A DNA stretch of 64,000 nt. It comes from Gp6-AA40 sp035293405. GTDB taxonomy: Bacteria; Acidobacteriota; Vicinamibacteria; Vicinamibacterales; UBA2999. The first letter of the stretch is position 1. Each line of letters starts with the position of its first letter. The stretch is from positions 1-64,000 of the forward strand of contig DATDOE010000098.1 of NCBI GenBank assembly GCA_035293405.1, written 5' to 3'. A model generated the notes under the pieces. The model searched no databases and had not been told where the DNA came from. It worked only from the letters and a program-made list of their open reading frames with translations. The position numbers were made by a program, and so were the translations under genes. Below are positions 40,325 to 48,409 of this stretch, piece by piece.

Positions 40325-42220
40325 TCAGATCAGGACTTTTGATGTACCCCTGGACTTTAGCCGTAGAGCGAGGGATTCGGAGATATGTTCAAGAGCGTGC
40401 ACGTGGGCAGCTGCGAAGCCTTCTTCTCTTTCAGAGTAGACCGTTAGTACGCCGGCGGCCTCGTTGGCGACGGTGACGGGACAGCTGACCGCGGATCGGA
40501 GCGTCGGGCTAAACAACTCTGCGAGAGGCCCGAGATCGAGGACGGCATCGGAGTTAGCAGCTGTTTGGCGGTTTGCTGCCGCCCATCCGGTCACACGTTC
40601 TCCGTTGCGTATGGTCAAGCCTCGAAGGAGCTGAGATGAGTCGCCAAAGACTCTCGCACAGCGGTATGAGTCCCGCTCTTGTTGGTACTCGAACCACACA
40701 CACACACTGGCCGGCGTGAATTGTCTAACGAGAGCGAATGCAGCCACGATCGCTGCTTCGACTGAATCTGACTCTGTGAGCCCGTTACGGGACGCAGCGA
40801 GCGCTGCGCTCAGCGGGCCGACTCTTGTTGCGTCACGGTGACTGGGACCGTGCCCCACACGTGGCTCGTCGTTATGGAAGGTTGCCACGCTCTTTGCGAG
40901 TTGACCAGCCCTGATTGCGGCTGGTGCGATCTCGTCAAATGCGTTGATAAATACGTCGACTATCAATGGGTCGTACATAACTCCACTGCGGTCTCGAAGG
41001 ATCGAGAACGCTTCGTCGTTGGTCAGACGTGGTCGATATGGTCGATCAGAAGTTAGTGCGTCAAAGCAGTCAACGACGGAGAGTATTCTGGCTCCCAAGG
41101 GGATGTCTGTCCCGGAGATTCCCGACGGGTAACCAGTCCCATTCCAGCTTTCGTGGTGGTGTCGCACGATAGGAACGACAGGGTACGGGAAGCGGATTGA
41201 GGAAAGCAAGTCAGCGCCGATGTCCGCATGACGCTTCATCGTGTCGAACTCTGCCGTCGTCAACTTTCCAGGCTTATTTAGGATGCGCTCTGGAATTGCT
41301 AGCTTCCCCATGTCGTGAAGCAGGGCAGCTGTCTCGATTGCCCGAAGTTGGCTCCCTTCGCGAACACCGAGGCGAGCGGCGAGTTCAACAGCGAATGTCT
41401 GAACGCGGCGAATGTGGCCGTGCGTGATCTGATCTTTGGCGTCGACCGCCATCGCGAGCGTCTCAATGGTTGAGAGATACAGGTCGTTGACTTGGGCGAT
41501 ATGCCGTTGCGCATCGGCCAAGCGGGCTAGGGAAGTTCGATAGGTTAAGTACGTGATGATAAGTAGTGGAAGGATGATGCCAACGGTATTGATGTCGACC
41601 GAGCGTGTGTGTGAGACGAGCAGTGCCGCGACTGAGACGCCTCCGAAATAGTTAAGGCTAAGCCATGGAAAGTTGTCCCACCACAGTGCGATGACACTTG
41701 CGTCCTTCTCGAAGCTGAGCGCAAACGCGACGAGCCAACTGTTGATTAAGAAGTACAGCGCTGCAAGCGCAAAGAGGGGTCCAACCAGTTGCGAAAGTGC
41801 GAGAACTTGGCCCGGTGTGGCATTCGCAAGCCAGAAGAAGACTTGAGAGGCGATCCAGATCGATAGGGCGACACTAGCCAGATTGAACAGCGAGCGCAAC
41901 AACGACCGATGCTCTGGGCGCATCCAGAGCGTAGCTACGATCGAATCGATAGCGACTATTACTGTTGCTACAGACGGCCCGAAGACAAGTACGGATGCGA
42001 AGACGAAAGCGTCCGAGACCGAGATGCGGGCCAGTAATCCTGGAATCTTGACAGTAAACGAACCTGTCAGGAGCGTGAGTGCCGCGAGCACCACCCAGTC
42101 ATTCCAGACATCCCTGGCATAGACCTCCCTCGCCGACAGGATCGCAATACTCGACCCTGCGAGGATGACCGCGCCAAGGTACAACTGGCCGAAGCGGGAG
42201 CGAGGAAAGCCTTTGTTCAT
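40325..42220 (-). CDS. Membrane HD-GYP phosphodiesterase with GAF-like C-terminus
   Basis: 631 aa. Residues 1-235: seven to eight membrane helices forming a MASE-like sensory domain. A short coiled linker follows, then HD-GYP at about 245-430 with HD (302-303), HDMGKLAIPERIL, HHHESWNGTGYP (354-365) and DCFDALTSDRPYR. Residues about 465-625 resemble a GAF domain. HD-GYP domains hydrolyse c-di-GMP; all canonical residues are kept. It lies 33 nt upstream of the sigma-54 activator gene. A hairpin covers the area before its ATG and a 9-codon ORF precedes it. No clear ribosome binding site is visible. Confidence 0.92.
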   Translation of the reverse strand: MNKGFPRSRFGQLYLGAVILAGSSIAILSAREVYARDVWNDWVVLAALTLLTGSFTVKIPGLLARISVSDAFVFASVLVFGPSVATVIVAIDSIVATLWMRPEHRSLLRSLFNLASVALSIWIASQVFFWLANATPGQVLALSQLVGPLFALAALYFLINSWLVAFALSFEKDASVIALWWDNFPWLSLNYFGGVSVAALLVSHTRSVDINTVGIILPLLIITYLTYRTSLARLADAQRHIAQVNDLYLSTIETLAMAVDAKDQITHGHIRRVQTFAVELAARLGVREGSQLRAIETAALLHDMGKLAIPERILNKPGKLTTAEFDTMKRHADIGADLLSSIRFPYPVVPIVRHHHESWNGTGYPSGISGTDIPLGARILSVVDCFDALTSDRPYRPRLTNDEAFSILRDRSGVMYDPLIVDVFINAFDEIAPAAIRAGQLAKSVATFHNDEPRVGHGPSHRDATRVGPLSAALAASRNGLTESDSVEAAIVAAFALVRQFTPASVCVWFEYQQERDSYRCARVFGDSSQLLRGLTIRNGERVTGWAAANRQTAANSDAVLDLGPLAELFSPTLRSAVSCPVTVANEAAGVLTVYSEREEGFAAAHVHALEHISESLALRLKSRGTSKVLI

Positions 42221-42224
42221 CGCG

Positions 42225-42242
42225 CGGCAGGTAGCCCTGCCG
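42225..42242 (-). promoter_or_regulatory. Hairpin in front of the HD-GYP start codon
   Basis: On the minus strand CGGCAGG-GCTA-CCTGCCG forms a perfect 7-bp stem with a 4-nt loop, ending 4 nt before ATG 42220, where a ribosome binding site would lie. The 9-codon ORF stops 14 nt upstream of it. The arrangement suggests translational control of the HD-GYP gene. Confidence 0.5.
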
Positions 42243-42256
42243 AGCGTTATATCGGC

Positions 42257-42286
42257 TTACTCTCCCCAGATAATTAGCGTGTGCAT
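42257..42286 (-). CDS. Nine-residue ORF MHTLIIWGE with strong ribosome binding site
   Basis: ATG 42286 to TAA 42257. AAGGAG (42299-42294, minus strand) is spaced 7 nt before the ATG, one of the best ribosome sites in the window. The peptide ends IIWGE, echoing the ILWGD end and ILWGN repeats of the subtilase encoded just upstream. It lies between the subtilase and the HD-GYP gene, each on the same strand. It could be a secreted or internal signal peptide, a decoy of the repeat, or a leader peptide controlling HD-GYP translation. Translation is unproven. Confidence 0.5.
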   Translation of the reverse strand: MHTLIIWGE

Positions 42287-42345
42287 GGTTTTACTCCTTC
42301 CAGTAGTCGGCCTAAAGTATTTAAAGTCATTCAGTTATGGCTGAT

Positions 42346-44136
42346 CTAGTCCCCCCAGAGGATGTTCTCTGCATTCCCCCAAAGGATGTTTTCTGCATTC
42401 CCCCAGAGGATGTTCTCTGCATTCCCCCAAAGGATGTTTTCTGCGTTCCCCCAGAGGATGTTCTCTGCGTTCCCCCAGAGGATGTTCTCCGCGTTGCCCC
42501 AGAGGATGTTCTCCGCGTTCCCCCAGAGGATGTTCTCCGCGTTGCCCCAGAGGATATTGTCCGCATTGCCCCAGAGGATGTTCTCTGCATTGCCCCAGAG
42601 GATGTTCTCCGCGTTGCCCCAGAGAATGTTCTCAGCGTTGCCCCATAGGATGTTGTTGGCGTTCCCCCAGAGGATGTTCTCCGCGTTGCCCCACAGAATC
42701 TTCTTACCGTCGTCTGACGTGAAACTTGGCCGGGCAGCAAAAACCAGCTGGCCCGGGGCTTGGGTCTCGCCGGCGATACTTGGAGCTAGCGCTGGACGGG
42801 GCATTGACAGCGCCGCAAGTACGTTTAGCTTGCCGCTCCCACTGGAAAGAATCCCGGCGTTTGAAAACTCCGAGGAATACTGCAGGAGTATCCGTACCGG
42901 CAGTGGACCGAGATGGCTTTGGCGGTCAAGTAACAGACCGACTGCGCCAGAGACGACAGCAGCCGACATGCTGGTTCCAGATAGCTGCAAGCGAGAGTGC
43001 ATTCCAGAGCCAGTTACCAACTCCGGATGTTCACGGACAATGGTCGAACCAGGAGCAGCTAGGCTCATTATTCTGCTTCCCGGCGCAACCAGATCTGGCT
43101 TGACTAGACGATCGAAAATTGTGGGACCCTTCGAGCTGTAGGTCGCCACTTCGTCGTCAGAGCGCCAAGGGGTCCCCTTCGTGTCCAGGGCGCCAACAGT
43201 GATCGCAAACGGTGAGATACCAGGCGTGGTGATGCCGCCATAGATGGAGCGTCCGTCAGCAGTCTTTCCGAAGTTGCCTGCGGACGCGACGACTACGATT
43301 CCTGCCCGATAGGCACGTTCCACTGCCTGGCAGAGTGGATCGTCACGCCAACCTTGATGTGACGCCCCACCAAGCGACATGTTGATCACGCGGATGTTGT
43401 AGCGCCGGCTGTTCTTCACCGCCCAGTCGATCGCCTCGATCACGTCGCCGGCCACGCCCTTGCCCTTCGCGTCCAGCACCTTCAGGCTGATGATGTTCGC
43501 CCCCGGCGCCACGCCACGCGTGTCGTCGAACCGGTTCGCGCCCGACGCCGCGATGATGCCGGCCACGTGCGTCCCGTGCCCGTTCAGATCGATGCCCGGG
43601 CCGCGATCGTCCGTGAAGTCCTTGCTGGCGATGATCCGCCCGCGGAACTCCGGCATGTACGCCACGCCGGAATCGATCACCGCCACGCCGATGCCATTCC
43701 CCGTCAGCGCCTGAATGCCCGGCGCCCAGCCGCCGGCCTGCACCAGGTCGGCGCCAATCGTCTGATTGGTCACCGCCATGTGCGCTTCAACGATGTGATT
43801 GGTGGTGAGCTGATCGACCTCGGCATCGTCGGCCACGCCGGCCAGCGCGCCCGCCGGCACGTTGAGCACCGCGCCCGTGTCGAGCAGCTTGTGGATCCGA
43901 AGGCCATGCCGCGCCGCGATGCGCGCGATGCGAGCCGGCGATCCGGTCACAATCACGCTCGTGGCGTTGGTGTCTCCCGCGGTCAACCGTTGTTCCAGGT
44001 CGCGCGACACACGCGCGCGCCGCCGGGACTGGGCGTCCGCTTCACTCGTCGTCGCGATGTGCACGCCCGCGATGAGGACGCTGCAGAGCGTCAGGCGAAG
44101 AGCGTGAGACGCGAGGAGACGTGACAAGGTCGGCAT
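42346..44136 (-). CDS. S8 subtilase with C-terminal ILWGN octapeptide repeats
   Basis: 596 aa. Signal peptide (LLASHALRLTLCSVLIAGVH), an I9-like propeptide about 45-120, then the subtilisin domain with D155 (VAVIDSG), H187 (NGHGTHVAG), N288 (SAGNFG) and S389 (LSGTSMSAA). From residue 477 to the end are fifteen 8-residue units, consensus AENILWGN, the last ending ILWGD. The enzyme should be exported and active. The repeat tail could be an anchor, an assembly module or a released peptide source. G+C drops in the 3' half of the gene. It follows an HTH gene by 30 nt. Confidence 0.93.
   Translation of the reverse strand: MPTLSRLLASHALRLTLCSVLIAGVHIATTSEADAQSRRRARVSRDLEQRLTAGDTNATSVIVTGSPARIARIAARHGLRIHKLLDTGAVLNVPAGALAGVADDAEVDQLTTNHIVEAHMAVTNQTIGADLVQAGGWAPGIQALTGNGIGVAVIDSGVAYMPEFRGRIIASKDFTDDRGPGIDLNGHGTHVAGIIAASGANRFDDTRGVAPGANIISLKVLDAKGKGVAGDVIEAIDWAVKNSRRYNIRVINMSLGGASHQGWRDDPLCQAVERAYRAGIVVVASAGNFGKTADGRSIYGGITTPGISPFAITVGALDTKGTPWRSDDEVATYSSKGPTIFDRLVKPDLVAPGSRIMSLAAPGSTIVREHPELVTGSGMHSRLQLSGTSMSAAVVSGAVGLLLDRQSHLGPLPVRILLQYSSEFSNAGILSSGSGKLNVLAALSMPRPALAPSIAGETQAPGQLVFAARPSFTSDDGKKILWGNAENILWGNANNILWGNAENILWGNAENILWGNAENILWGNADNILWGNAENILWGNAENILWGNAENILWGNAENILWGNAENILWGNAENILWGNAENILWGNAENILWGD
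42349..42708 (-). repeat. Fifteen tandem 24-nt repeats coding for AENILWGN
   Basis: Unit of 24 nt, 15 copies, with third-position and a few codon changes (ANN, ADN, KK variants at the N-terminal side). Trp-Gly is invariant in all copies. Synonymous differences between copies show the protein sequence is under selection and not just freshly duplicated DNA. Confidence 0.95.
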
Positions 44137-44166
44137 TGGCGTAACCTTCCGGGGGGACGGTTGTTG

Positions 44167-44439
44167 TCAGTTGCCTGTAACCGAGCGAACCGCGAACGAC
44201 GCGGCCGGCGTGTCCGAAGACGGGATCACCTGGGGTCTGGCCCCAGGCTCGTAAATCGATTCCATGAGAACGCGCTGGGATCCGCCAAGCGTGCGCATCG
44301 TCTGGAGACGGCCATCGCGAATGCGGTTGTAGATCGTCCTGCGGGAGACGTTGAGGAGCAGCGCTGCCTGGTCGATCGACACGCTGCGTCCGAGCCGGTG
44401 TTCGATGGTCTGCGATTCAATGTGAAGTGTGGCCGCCAT
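44167..44439 (-). CDS. Small excisionase-like helix-turn-helix DNA-binding protein
   Basis: 90 aa from ATG 44439 with AGGAG just upstream. The core SVSIDQAALLLNVSRRTIYN...RIRDGRLQTMRTLGGSQRV is the HTH_17/excisionase (MerR-like) winged helix. No integrase lies nearby, so it is more likely a transcription factor for the downstream subtilase-HD-GYP-sigma-54 activator genes than a phage excisionase. A sigma-54-type promoter precedes it. The frame extends to 44457 but that start lacks a ribosome site. Confidence 0.8.
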   Translation of the reverse strand: MAATLHIESQTIEHRLGRSVSIDQAALLLNVSRRTIYNRIRDGRLQTMRTLGGSQRVLMESIYEPGARPQVIPSSDTPAASFAVRSVTGN

Positions 44440-44476
44440 ATGACTCCTAATCCCCACCCGTTCTGGCGACTACATA

Positions 44477-44494
44477 TTGCGGAGGCAGTGCCAA
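44477..44494 (-). promoter_or_regulatory. Sigma-54-type -24/-12 promoter
   Basis: On the minus strand TTGGCACTGCCTCCGCAA has GG and GC separated by exactly 10 nt, with a full TGGCAC at -24 and GCA at -12 (the two T before GC are CC here). The expected start is near 44467, giving a ~28-nt leader with AGGAG before ATG 44439. A near-palindrome GTGTTGAAATTTCCACAC (44657-44674) about 190 bp upstream could be an enhancer site. The rest of 44495-44713 shows no gene. Confidence 0.6.
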
Positions 44495-44713
44495 CCTAGG
44501 GACTTGGGTGTATACCTGCTCTCAACTCGATGATGCGATTAGGGTTCGGTCTCCGTACTGAGGCATTGTCTTGGCGCAGCCGATACCTCGTCGCAGGCAG
44601 GGTCTTGGCCGTACACTCGCGCTTCAAGGCTTGCACGCAAAATCTGCGTACTTAACGTGTTGAAATTTCCACACAAACTTTCGCGGACAAGAAATTGGCC
44701 GGGGTAGCCAAGA

Positions 44714-46456
44714 TTGATCCACTCACCGCTCCGTTTCCTCGGCGTCGCCGTCAGTCTCAGCCTGCTCGTGGGCGGTGGACTGTTCTGGCGGGGCTGTCTT
44801 TCCGGCGCGCCGGAGTCGAGCACCGCGTCGCAGCCGCCCCGCCGCGGCGGTCAACTCGTTGCCTCCACCAGGGGCGTACCGCGGTCGTTCAATCGGCTCG
44901 TGGCCGGCGACCAGACCTCCGACATGATCAGCACCTTCATGCAGGGCCGGCTGGTGCGGGTCAACCGGTCAACTTTTGAGCTCGAGCCCTGGCTCGCCGA
45001 AACGTGGGAATCGAGTGCGGACGGCCGCACCCACACGCTGCACCTCCGACCGGGGGTGACCTGGTCGGACGGGGCGCCGTTCACGTCGGCCGACGTGCTG
45101 TTTTCGGTGCAGGCCGTCTACGACCCGAAGGTCAAGAGCGTGGTGGCCAGCAGCCTGATGGTGGGGGGGCAGCCAATCAGAGCGGCGGCCCCGGATGCCG
45201 CCACCGTCGTTCTTACCTACGCCGCGCCCTCGGGCCCGGGCGTGCGGCTGCTCGATATGCTGCCCGTCCTGCCCAAACACAAGCTCGAGGCGGCCCTGAC
45301 GGCGGGCACCCTGGCCAAGGCGTGGGATACCGCCACGCCGCCGGGAGACATCGTCGGAACCGGCCCGTTTCTCTTGCGTGAGTACCGGCCGGGTGAGCGC
45401 ATGGTGTTCGACCGCAATCCCCGGTACTGGCGTAAGGCGCCGGACGGGGGCGCCTTGCCGTATCTCGATCGCCTGGTGCTCGAGATGGTGCCCGACCAGA
45501 ACGCCGAGCTCCTGCGGCTGCAGGCCGGCACCACGGACCTCACGCACAGCGAGCTGCGCCCGGACGACTACGTGCCGATCCGTCGTGCCGAGGAAGAGGG
45601 CAACGTCACGCTGATCGAGCTTGGGGTCGGGCCCGATGCCGATGCCTTCTGGTTCTGCCTCAAGCCGGAGATCAAGAAGACGGACCCCCGCTTCGCCTTC
45701 GTGCAGAAGCCCGAGTTTCGACGGGCGATCTCACATGCCGTGGACCGTGAGGAGTTCGCGCAGACAGTCTTCCTTGGCGAGGCGGTCCCGATCTGGGGGC
45801 CGGTCACGCCCGGCAACCGTTTGTGGTTCTCGCCCAACGTGCCGCGCTCTCCCTACGATCTGGCCCGCGCCCGCGAGCTGCTCAAGGGCATCGGCCTCGA
45901 GGATCGCAACGGCAACATGGTGGTCGAGGATGCGGCGGGCACCGAGGCCCGCTTCACGGTGATCACCCAGCAGGGGATCGGCTATTACGAGCGCGGCACG
46001 ACCGTGCTGCGCGAGCAGGCCGCCAAGATTGGCATCGCGCTCGACGTGGTGCCGCTCGAGATCAGCACGATGATCGACCGCATGCTGAAGTGTCAGTACG
46101 ATGCGATCTACATGCGACCGCTGGCAACCGATCTGGACCCGGCGGGCAACCTCGATTTCTGGCTGAGTTCAGGGTCTTCGCACTTCTGGAATCTGGACCA
46201 GAAGGCGCCGGCCACCGAATGGGAAAAGCGCATCGATACGCTGATGCTCGAGCAGGCCGCCACACTCGACATCGAGCGCCGGCGAACCATCTTCAACGAC
46301 GTGCAGCGCATCCTCGCCGAGAACGCGCCGGCGTTGTACTTCGCCGCGCCACGCCTGTACTATGCGCACAGCCGGCGCACGGTGGGCGTGGTGCCATCCG
46401 TGATGCGGCCGCCCGTCCTGTGGAATGCCGATTCGTTGAGCGTGACCGCCCCGTGA
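44714..46456 (+). CDS. Oligopeptide-type ABC transporter substrate-binding protein
   Basis: 580 aa, SBP_bac_5 family. N-terminal hydrophobic segment (FLGVAVSLSLLVGGGLFW) followed by RGC, an imperfect lipobox. Then RRGGQLVASTRGVPRSFNRL, ETWESSADGRTHTLHLRPGV (domain signature) and WSDGAPFTSADVLFS. The start is TTG 44714; no better codon keeps the signal. It should capture peptides or similar ligands in the periplasm for the two permeases that follow within 13 nt. No ATP-binding subunit is in the cluster. Confidence 0.9.
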   Translation: MIHSPLRFLGVAVSLSLLVGGGLFWRGCLSGAPESSTASQPPRRGGQLVASTRGVPRSFNRLVAGDQTSDMISTFMQGRLVRVNRSTFELEPWLAETWESSADGRTHTLHLRPGVTWSDGAPFTSADVLFSVQAVYDPKVKSVVASSLMVGGQPIRAAAPDAATVVLTYAAPSGPGVRLLDMLPVLPKHKLEAALTAGTLAKAWDTATPPGDIVGTGPFLLREYRPGERMVFDRNPRYWRKAPDGGALPYLDRLVLEMVPDQNAELLRLQAGTTDLTHSELRPDDYVPIRRAEEEGNVTLIELGVGPDADAFWFCLKPEIKKTDPRFAFVQKPEFRRAISHAVDREEFAQTVFLGEAVPIWGPVTPGNRLWFSPNVPRSPYDLARARELLKGIGLEDRNGNMVVEDAAGTEARFTVITQQGIGYYERGTTVLREQAAKIGIALDVVPLEISTMIDRMLKCQYDAIYMRPLATDLDPAGNLDFWLSSGSSHFWNLDQKAPATEWEKRIDTLMLEQAATLDIERRRTIFNDVQRILAENAPALYFAAPRLYYAHSRRTVGVVPSVMRPPVLWNADSLSVTAP

Positions 46457-46469
46457 CGTCGTTGGCCTG

Positions 46470-47438
46470 ATGGCGCGCTTCCTGATTCGCCGGCTGGCCT
46501 TCTCGATCGTCCTGCTCGTCTGCACTTCGTCCGCGGCGCTGCTGCTCACCAGGCTGGCGCCGGGCGACGTGACCGCGCAGCTCGGTCCGTTCGCGTCGCG
46601 CGCCGAGGTCGAGAACACGCGCGCGCGGTTCGATCTCGATCGTAGTCCGGTGGGGCAGTGGGGGCTGTGGGTCTCGCGTGCCGTCCGGTTCGACTTCGGC
46701 GACTCCTTTCTCCATAACCGGCCCGTCGGCCCGCTGGTGATCCGCGCCGCGGCGAACACGGCGATACTCGCCGCCGTGGCCCTCGCCATCGCCACGCTGG
46801 TCGGGATCTCGCTCGGCGTCTTCACCGGCAGCCGGCGTGGCGGCTGGCTCTCCTCGCTCGTGCGGGGCATCTCGATCGTCTGTATTTCCCTGCCCCCGCT
46901 CCTGACGTCGCTCGTCCTCGTCTTCATCGCCGCCCGAACCCGGTGGTTGCCCACTGGCGGGATGTCCTCGTCCAGCGCGCTCGATCTCTCGTGGGCCGGA
47001 TGGATCGCCGACGTCGCCTGGCATGTGCCGCTGCCCGCGCTGGCGCTCGCGTTGCCGATTGCCGCGATGTTCGAGCGGCTCCAGGGCCAGTCCATGTCGG
47101 AGGCGGTGCGTCAGCCGTTCCTGCTGGCTGCGATCGCGCGCGGTGTTCCGCGCAGTGGCCTCATCTGGCGGCACGCCTGGCCGGTGTCGATCCGGCCGAT
47201 TTGCGCCGTCTATGGCCTGGTCATCGGCGCCCTTCTCTCAGGATCCTTCATCGTCGAATACGTGACGGCCTGGCCGGGCATCGGCCTGCTGATGTACGAG
47301 GCGCTGCGCGCGCGCGACGTGTATCTCGTGGCCGCGTGTGCGGCGATGGGTGCGTGCTTCCTCGGGCTCGGCACGCTGGCCGGCGATCTGCTCCTGGCCG
47401 CCGCCGATCCCCGCATCCGCGAAGGACAGGACGCGTGA
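46470..47438 (+). CDS. DppB-type ABC transporter permease
   Basis: 322 aa. N-terminal MARFLIRRLAFSIVLLVCTS typical of DppB/OppB, LAPGD, then five to six membrane segments, with the EAA-like loop ARGVPRSGLIWRHAWPVSIRP and ending GSFIVEYVTAWPGIGLLMYEAL. It forms the channel with the DppC-like protein that starts inside its stop codon (GTGA). Confidence 0.93.
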   Translation: MARFLIRRLAFSIVLLVCTSSAALLLTRLAPGDVTAQLGPFASRAEVENTRARFDLDRSPVGQWGLWVSRAVRFDFGDSFLHNRPVGPLVIRAAANTAILAAVALAIATLVGISLGVFTGSRRGGWLSSLVRGISIVCISLPPLLTSLVLVFIAARTRWLPTGGMSSSSALDLSWAGWIADVAWHVPLPALALALPIAAMFERLQGQSMSEAVRQPFLLAAIARGVPRSGLIWRHAWPVSIRPICAVYGLVIGALLSGSFIVEYVTAWPGIGLLMYEALRARDVYLVAACAAMGACFLGLGTLAGDLLLAAADPRIREGQDA

Positions 47439-48409
47439 GGCGCACGGGGATGGTGCTCCTCGGGGTCATCGTGCTCGCCGCCCTCGGCGCGCCGTGGCTG
47501 TCGCCGAATCCTCCCAACCGGCGCTTCAACGATCTCCTGTACGCGCCGCCCACGCGCATTCACGTCTTTGATGAGGGGCTCTCGGCGCCACACGTGCACG
47601 CCTGGCGTCTGGTCAGCCGGCTGGAGCGCCGCTTCGACGAGGATCGCTCAACCAGTGCGCCGCTGCAATGGTTCACGGCGGGCGCGCTCGTATCCGCCCA
47701 GCCCGATCGGGGTGCGCCGCTGCTGCTGCTCGGCGCCGATGGGTACGGCAGGGACATCTTTTCGCGATTGCTTCACGGCGCGCGATCGACGCTCGCGCTC
47801 GCCGCACTGGCTACGCTCGCGGCCACGCTGCTCGGAGCGCTCATCGGCGGCGTGTCGGGATACGCCGGAGGATGGGTGGACGGTGTGCTCTCGCGATTCT
47901 CCGAGTTCGTCCTGGTGCTCCCGGCTATCTACGTTGCGCTCGCGCTCCGTGCGGTGATGCCTCTCGTGCTCCCAGCATCGACGGTGTTCGTGCTCCTGGC
48001 CGCGATCTTCACGTTGCTCGGCTGGCCGATGGTCGCTCGCGGCGTGCGCGCCATCGTTCTCGCGGAGCGCGAGCGAGAGTATGCGGTCGCCGCGCGGGCG
48101 GCGGGCGCCAGCAACGCCCGGCTCCTGACCCGTCACCTGATGCCGGCCGCGGGCGGCTACGTGCGCACGCAGGCCACGTTGCTCCTTCCGGCCTTCATCC
48201 TGGCCGAGGCCACGCTGTCCTATGTAGGTCTTGGATTTCCCGATACGACGCCGACGTGGGGCACGATGCTGCAGGATGCGTCGAACGTCGCCATGCTTGG
48301 CGACGCGCCGTGGACGCTGGCGCCCGCGGCCGCGATCTTCGCGGTCGTGCTCGGCGTCAACCTGCTGGTGCAGAGCACGGGCCGCGCGCCTGTACAATTG
48401 GAGCCATGA
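47435..48409 (+). CDS. DppC-type ABC transporter permease
   Basis: 324 aa from GTG 47435 overlapping the DppB stop. LGADGYGRDIFSRLLHGAR, the EAA loop YAVAARAAGASNARLLTRHLMP and LSYVGLGFPDTTPTWGTML are classic DppC/OppC features. An inserted periplasmic segment (about 40-95) separates the first helix from the rest. It ends in ATGA overlap with the DHDPS-family gene. Upstream frame extension to 46943 is antisense-free but out of frame with the real DppB gene and is rejected. Confidence 0.93.
   Translation: MRRTGMVLLGVIVLAALGAPWLSPNPPNRRFNDLLYAPPTRIHVFDEGLSAPHVHAWRLVSRLERRFDEDRSTSAPLQWFTAGALVSAQPDRGAPLLLLGADGYGRDIFSRLLHGARSTLALAALATLAATLLGALIGGVSGYAGGWVDGVLSRFSEFVLVLPAIYVALALRAVMPLVLPASTVFVLLAAIFTLLGWPMVARGVRAIVLAEREREYAVAARAAGASNARLLTRHLMPAAGGYVRTQATLLLPAFILAEATLSYVGLGFPDTTPTWGTMLQDASNVAMLGDAPWTLAPAAAIFAVVLGVNLLVQSTGRAPVQLEP
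48393..48398 (+). promoter_or_regulatory. Internal TACAAT -10 before the DHDPS-family gene
   Basis: TACAAT lies inside the last codons of the permease gene and ends 7 nt before ATG 48406. It predicts a leaderless transcript, letting the enzyme be made independently of the transporter operon. GGAG (48400-48403) is too close to the ATG to be an ideal ribosome site. Confidence 0.5.

Noticed and set aside
42349..42708. Regular 24-nt repeats that could suggest a CRISPR array
   Set aside because: There are no spacers; the repeats are contiguous and code in frame for the subtilase tail.
42346..42708. Toxin-type polymorphic C-terminus or phase-variable tract
   Set aside because: The repeats are in-frame 24-mers without homopolymers, and no immunity gene is adjacent.
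44167..44439. Excisionase as evidence for a prophage or integrative element
   Set aside because: No integrase, phage genes or att repeats nearby; the fold is common in ordinary regulators.
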